NCBI GenBank assembly: GCA_023313575.1
Contig: JAJTTP010000069.1
Span: 1-11,183 of the forward strand
DNA from: Eutypella sp. D-1
Taxonomy: Eukaryota > Ascomycota > Sordariomycetes > Xylariales > Diatrypaceae
Direction of reading: 5' to 3'
Length of the DNA: 11,183 bases
In this document: piece after piece, positions 9,459 to 11,183 of the stretch
Numbering within the stretch: position 1 is the stretch's first letter
Layout: every line of letters starts with the position of its first letter
Program-made: the position numbers and the translations under genes
The notes under the pieces: model-generated
Databases searched by the model: none
What the model was told of the DNA's origin: nothing
The model's input: only the letters and a program-made list of their open reading frames with translations

Positions 9459-9600
9459 CGTGGCCGACGGTTTTAAGGTTTAAACTGCTTACGATTTTAA
9501 TTATTACGTCCTTTACCAACTACCGTAATACGTTTACTCATAAAGCGTATGCCCCGGCCGTATAACCTTATAAAATAACGTTTAAATACAAGGATAAATT

Positions 9601-10070
9601 AATTAATATTTTAAATTTAACCCTTATTATTATTTCCTTTTTTTCCCGTAAAACGTAAATTAAAAAAAAGATAAAATTATTTAACGCGTTTTTCGATGTT
9701 TTTAATATAAAAAGGACCGGTTATAAAAGCCTGTTAATTTTATATCTTTTAAATAAAACTTTAAATTCGTAAATACTTATATTAACTTTTTTTTAAGTTA
9801 AAAATAAGCACGGGTTATAAAAATAATATTATCGTAACGATAATATCGTAAATACGGATAATTATCGCGGATGTTTTAAGGGCAAAATATTTAATGGTTT
9901 ACCAAAAAAAGGTTTAAGGTTAAAAAGGCGGCGGTTTTACTATTTTTAATATTTACGGGTATGCCTAATTTAAAAGCACGAAATAAATAAAGCTTATGAT
10001 ATAAATAAATTATATACGTGTAAAAGTTTTAATAATGGTTAAAATAAAGAAAATGAAAGGAAAAAAGATG
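9601..10070. other. Stretch between LINE ORF1 relic and solo LTR, mostly unassigned
   Basis: From 9780 to 9600 the ORF1 frame on the - strand has a single in-frame stop, so it may still be ORF1 or its leader. Above about 9960 no frame looks like protein. The stretch holds a 21-bp palindrome (9826-9846) and ends in a purine-rich run (about 10041-10070) just before the solo LTR. No promoter could be assigned. It probably contains the LINE copy B 5' end. Confidence 0.35.
9826..9846. repeat. 21-bp near-perfect palindrome
   Basis: ATATTATCGT (9826-9835) is the exact reverse complement of ACGATAATAT (9837-9846), separated by one A. Such symmetry is longer than expected by chance locally, though AT-rich sequence raises the background. 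No known element was matched. Confidence 0.65.
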
Positions 10071-10075
10071 TAAAG
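10071..10075. repeat. Left target-site duplication of the solo LTR (TAAAG)
   Basis: TAAAG directly abuts the LTR start (TGTTATGACC) and is repeated exactly at 10468-10472 directly after the LTR end (CGTCACA). A 5-bp duplication is usual for Ty3/Gypsy integrases. Confidence 0.75.
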
Positions 10076-10157
10076 TGTTATGACCTGGCTAGGTCATTAG
10101 GCCTAAACAGGATTAGCATAAACAATCCCTGACCATGGTACTGGAAAAAACAGCCAC

Positions 10158-10191
10158 GATAAGATAAGCCATATTTAGGTCACGTGATAAG
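10158..10191 (+). promoter_or_regulatory. Cluster of GATAAG motifs and a CACGTG box in LTR2 U3
   Basis: GATAAG occurs at 10158-10163, 10163-10168 and 10186-10191, and TCACGTGA at 10180-10187. GATA factors of the AreA/NIT2 type bind GATA cores in fungi, and CACGTG is a bHLH site. The cluster lies about 75-110 bp upstream of the TATA box, in the enhancer-like U3 position. The function is inferred from motifs only. Confidence 0.4.
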
Positions 10192-10192
10192 G

Positions 10193-10219
10193 AGGATAGC
10201 CAAAATAGCTAGCTATCCT
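10193..10219. repeat. Inverted repeat in LTR2 U3
   Basis: AGGATAGC (10193-10200) is perfectly complementary to GCTATCCT (10212-10219) around an 11-nt loop that itself contains the start of TAGCTAGCTA. It could be a protein site or an RNA hairpin if transcribed; neither is shown. Confidence 0.5.
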
Positions 10220-10265
10220 AACAATTCAATATTTAATATCATATTCCGGTATTAAGAATAAAGGA

Positions 10266-10273
10266 TATAAATA
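10266..10273 (+). promoter_or_regulatory. TATA box of LTR2
   Basis: TATAAATA lies at the place equivalent to 3606-3613 in LTR1, followed by an AT-rich stretch. Conservation in both copies supports a core promoter role. Confidence 0.6.
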
Positions 10274-10467
10274 ATATATAGATATATTTATTATTATTTT
10301 TTTAAATAGTTTTTAAGCTTATTAGCTTATAATATAACTTAATTACTTAAAATACCTTGTTTTTTATTATTATTAAACGTGATTACTTATTACTTAAAAC
10401 CATTAATACTTTTGTTAATATAAACCCCTCGACTGGACTAATAGTTAGGAATGGACCGGCCGTCACA

Positions 10468-10472
10468 TAAAG
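10468..10472. repeat. Right target-site duplication of the solo LTR (TAAAG)
   Basis: Exact copy of 10071-10075, directly after the LTR terminus. Confidence 0.75.
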
Positions 10473-10925
10473 TTACAGGGTATCGGCCCGGTAAACCGGG
10501 CGCGTAAAATTAATATCGGTAATAAGCCGGCGGGTAAAACCGATATCGTAACGGGGTTAAAGCTTTAATGCCGTAAAAAAAAAACGGGGTAACGGTAAAA
10601 GCGTTAATTAATTAAATTATTAAACCGGAAAAATAAATCGATAATTAATAATAATTAACGGAGTTATAATTAATTACGCCGGCTGAAAAGGCCGGAAAGT
10701 CGGACCTATTTAAAAAAGAAATAAGTTTATAAATTACGCCGGCCTAATAAGGCCGGAAAAAAGGTTTCGGTAAAGCCGGAAAAATAGGCCGGAAAAATAG
10801 GCCCGATTTATTACCCGTAAAAAAAAGCAAAATTAACGGTAAAACCGCTTTAATTATTAAAAAATTCAAACCGTTTTTCTTTTTTTCTTAAAAAAAAAAC
10901 AGCTTAAATGTATAACCATTACACC
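10473..10925. other. Unidentified segment rich in CCGG palindromes
   Basis: No family was recognised. It is strongly depleted in CpA/TpG but rich in CCGG. It holds GCCCGG-TAAA-CCGGGC (10486-10501), CCGGC...GCCGG (10679-10695), a perfect CCGGCCT-AATA-AGGCCGG hairpin (10739-10756) and a 13-bp tandem pair GCCGGAAAAATAG (10775-10787, 10788-10800). The two middle hairpins sit in longer direct repeats (ATTACGCCGGC ... GGCCGGAAA). A + strand frame over 10480-10870 has few stops and many K/R residues but matches nothing known to me. It could be the leader or promoter of an element, a degraded gene, or a palindromic repeat element. Confidence 0.4.
10739..10756. repeat. Perfect 7-bp GC-rich hairpin, second of a repeated pair
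   Basis: CCGGCCT and AGGCCGG pair perfectly around AATA. A sister copy at 10679-10695 has the same design with one C missing from the left arm and GAAA as loop. Both lie in direct repeats of about 25 bp, 60 bp apart. Confidence 0.65.
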
Positions 10926-10929
10926 AAGT

Positions 10930-11183
10930 AGCTTACCGTTATATAAAAAGTGGTTAAGCCGGTCCGGAAAATAACGATATTATTTATATATTTAAACTTA
11001 ATATTAAATATAGGTTTTTTTCGTAATATTAATTTAATATATAATAAAAAAAAATAAAAGATATAAAAAAGTTTTATAATACGCCGTAAAATAAAAAAGT
11101 TAAATCGATAATAACGTTTTTTATACACATAATAACCTGGCGATTTATTATAAAGGAATTTATTTATTATATAAATTTTATAT
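10930..11183 (-). pseudogene. LINE copy C, RT palm fragment (runs off right edge)
   Basis: About 220 bp (10961-11183) match 6236-6450 of copy B in the same orientation, including Y-I-N-N at 10979-10990 for the catalytic Y/F-x-D-D box, FLLYIKLILRKKP before it and FRTGLTT after it. The frame 11128-10919 is free of stops (69 codons), unusual in this window. Similarity to copy B ends at about 10930, so the C-terminal part and 3' end are missing; the N-terminal part continues beyond the window. Both Asp of the active site are Asn, so it is inactive. Confidence 0.8.

Larger units (their letters stand above)
7720..9600 (-). pseudogene. LINE copy B ORF1 relic (Gag-like RNA-binding protein with zinc knuckles)
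   Basis: One - strand frame stays protein-like from about 9600 to about 7740 with stops nearly all TAA/TAG/TGA explainable by C to T. LINE ORF1 coats the RNA and helps target-primed integration. The middle (about 8900-8700) carries NNGLKPVNEIIWYK and YVLRLPL, fitting the domain before the knuckles. Three CCHC-type knuckles lie at about 8595-8440. After them comes a long Gln/Pro/Lys-rich tail with PP runs down to about 7740, where ORF2 begins. The N-terminal part includes a V/T-I-I-I-N repeat (9458-9421). Frame extension to about 9960 is possible but weak. Start codon not identifiable. Confidence 0.72.
5500..9960 (-). mobile_element. LINE copy B, nearly full length (Tad1-like, - strand)
   Basis: Reading the - strand from high to low coordinates gives an ORF1 with zinc knuckles, then an ORF2 with endonuclease and RT, ending about 40 codons past the RT C-terminal region. 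RNase H is absent: the copy stops near 5500 where copy A ends. This is the two-ORF layout of fungal Tad1-clade LINEs. The 5' limit is unclear; the ORF1 frame stays protein-like to about 9600 and has scattered stops to about 9960. RIP has hit the whole copy, with milder patches at 8140-8340 and 9060-9440. Loss of the 3' end is unusual for a LINE and is best explained by copy A having inserted into it. Confidence 0.82.
10076..10467 (+). repeat. Solo LTR of the chromovirus family (LTR2, 392 bp)
   Basis: It begins TGTTATGACC and ends GCCGTCACA like LTR1, carries the same mid-LTR TATAAATA box, and shares a 39-bp identical block (10414-10452). It is bounded by TAAAG duplications and no pol sequence flanks it, so it is the scar of recombination between the two LTRs of a full element. 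Its left (U3) half up to about 10240 keeps many CpA/TpG sites and is diverged from LTR1. Its right half is RIP-mutated: against LTR1 the differences in 10335-10410 are mostly C to T and G to A. The mosaic is the reverse of that in LTR1. Confidence 0.87.

Noticed and set aside
10041..10075. Purine-rich run before LTR2 that could make it a 3' LTR of an element to its left
   Set aside because: The left flank does not match the chromovirus spacer seen before LTR1, and TAAAG duplications bound the LTR, so a solo LTR fits better. The similarity GAAAGGAAAAAAG to the true tract is noted as possible chance.
10473..10800. CRISPR-like array
   Set aside because: Repeats are few, irregular and palindromic with no equal spacers, and the sequence is fungal.
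1..11183. Centromere or telomere-associated sequence
   Set aside because: RIP-rich AT blocks occur at fungal centromeres, but no telomere repeat or satellite array is present, and AT-rich transposon islands are common elsewhere; not decidable from this window.
1..11183. tRNA, rRNA or other structured RNA genes
   Set aside because: No tRNA-like A/B box pair, rRNA segment or riboswitch-like structure was recognised on either strand.

Overview
The window looks like gene-free, AT-rich heterochromatin from a filamentous ascomycete (Pezizomycotina). It is built entirely from transposon relics. CpA and TpG are strongly depleted, TpA is in excess and CpG is kept. Stops inside recognisable protein frames are almost all TAA or TAG where the family has Gln or Trp. 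This is the signature of repeat-induced point mutation (RIP). No host gene, tRNA, rRNA or CRISPR array was found. The genus cannot be told from this sequence.

Layout. (1) Positions 1-3806 are the 3' part of a Ty3/Gypsy chromovirus on the + strand: reverse transcriptase, RNase H, integrase and a C-terminal chromodomain. An antisense Cys-rich/coiled-coil reading frame follows (about 3193 down to 2745), then a purine tract and a 414-bp LTR (3393-3806). Gag, protease and the 5' LTR lie left of the window. (2) Positions 3807 to about 5500 are the 3' part of a Tad1-like LINE on the + strand: end of RT, RNase H, Cys/His-rich tail and 3' end. The LTR cuts straight into this LINE, so the chromovirus is nested in it. 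(3) From about 9600 (perhaps 9960) down to about 5500 is a second, nearly full-length LINE of the same family on the - strand. Its ORF1 carries three zinc knuckles; its ORF2 carries endonuclease and RT and stops where the + copy ends. The two LINEs converge tail to tail, best explained by the + copy having inserted into the - copy. (4) Positions 10076-10467 are a solo LTR of the chromovirus family with 5-bp TAAAG target duplications. (5) Positions 10473 to about 10925 are an unidentified segment rich in short CCGG-containing palindromes. (6) About 10930-11183 is a third LINE fragment (- strand RT palm) running off the right edge.

In life the chromovirus would have copied itself through RT/RNase H and aimed integration with its chromodomain. 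The LINE would have used ORF1 RNA-binding and ORF2 nicking with target-primed reverse transcription. None can work now: catalytic residues, Cys ligands and chromodomain Trp codons are mutated, and frames hold many stops. The points of interest are the nesting order, the antisense frame in the chromovirus, the patchy RIP in the two LTRs and the palindrome-rich segment.
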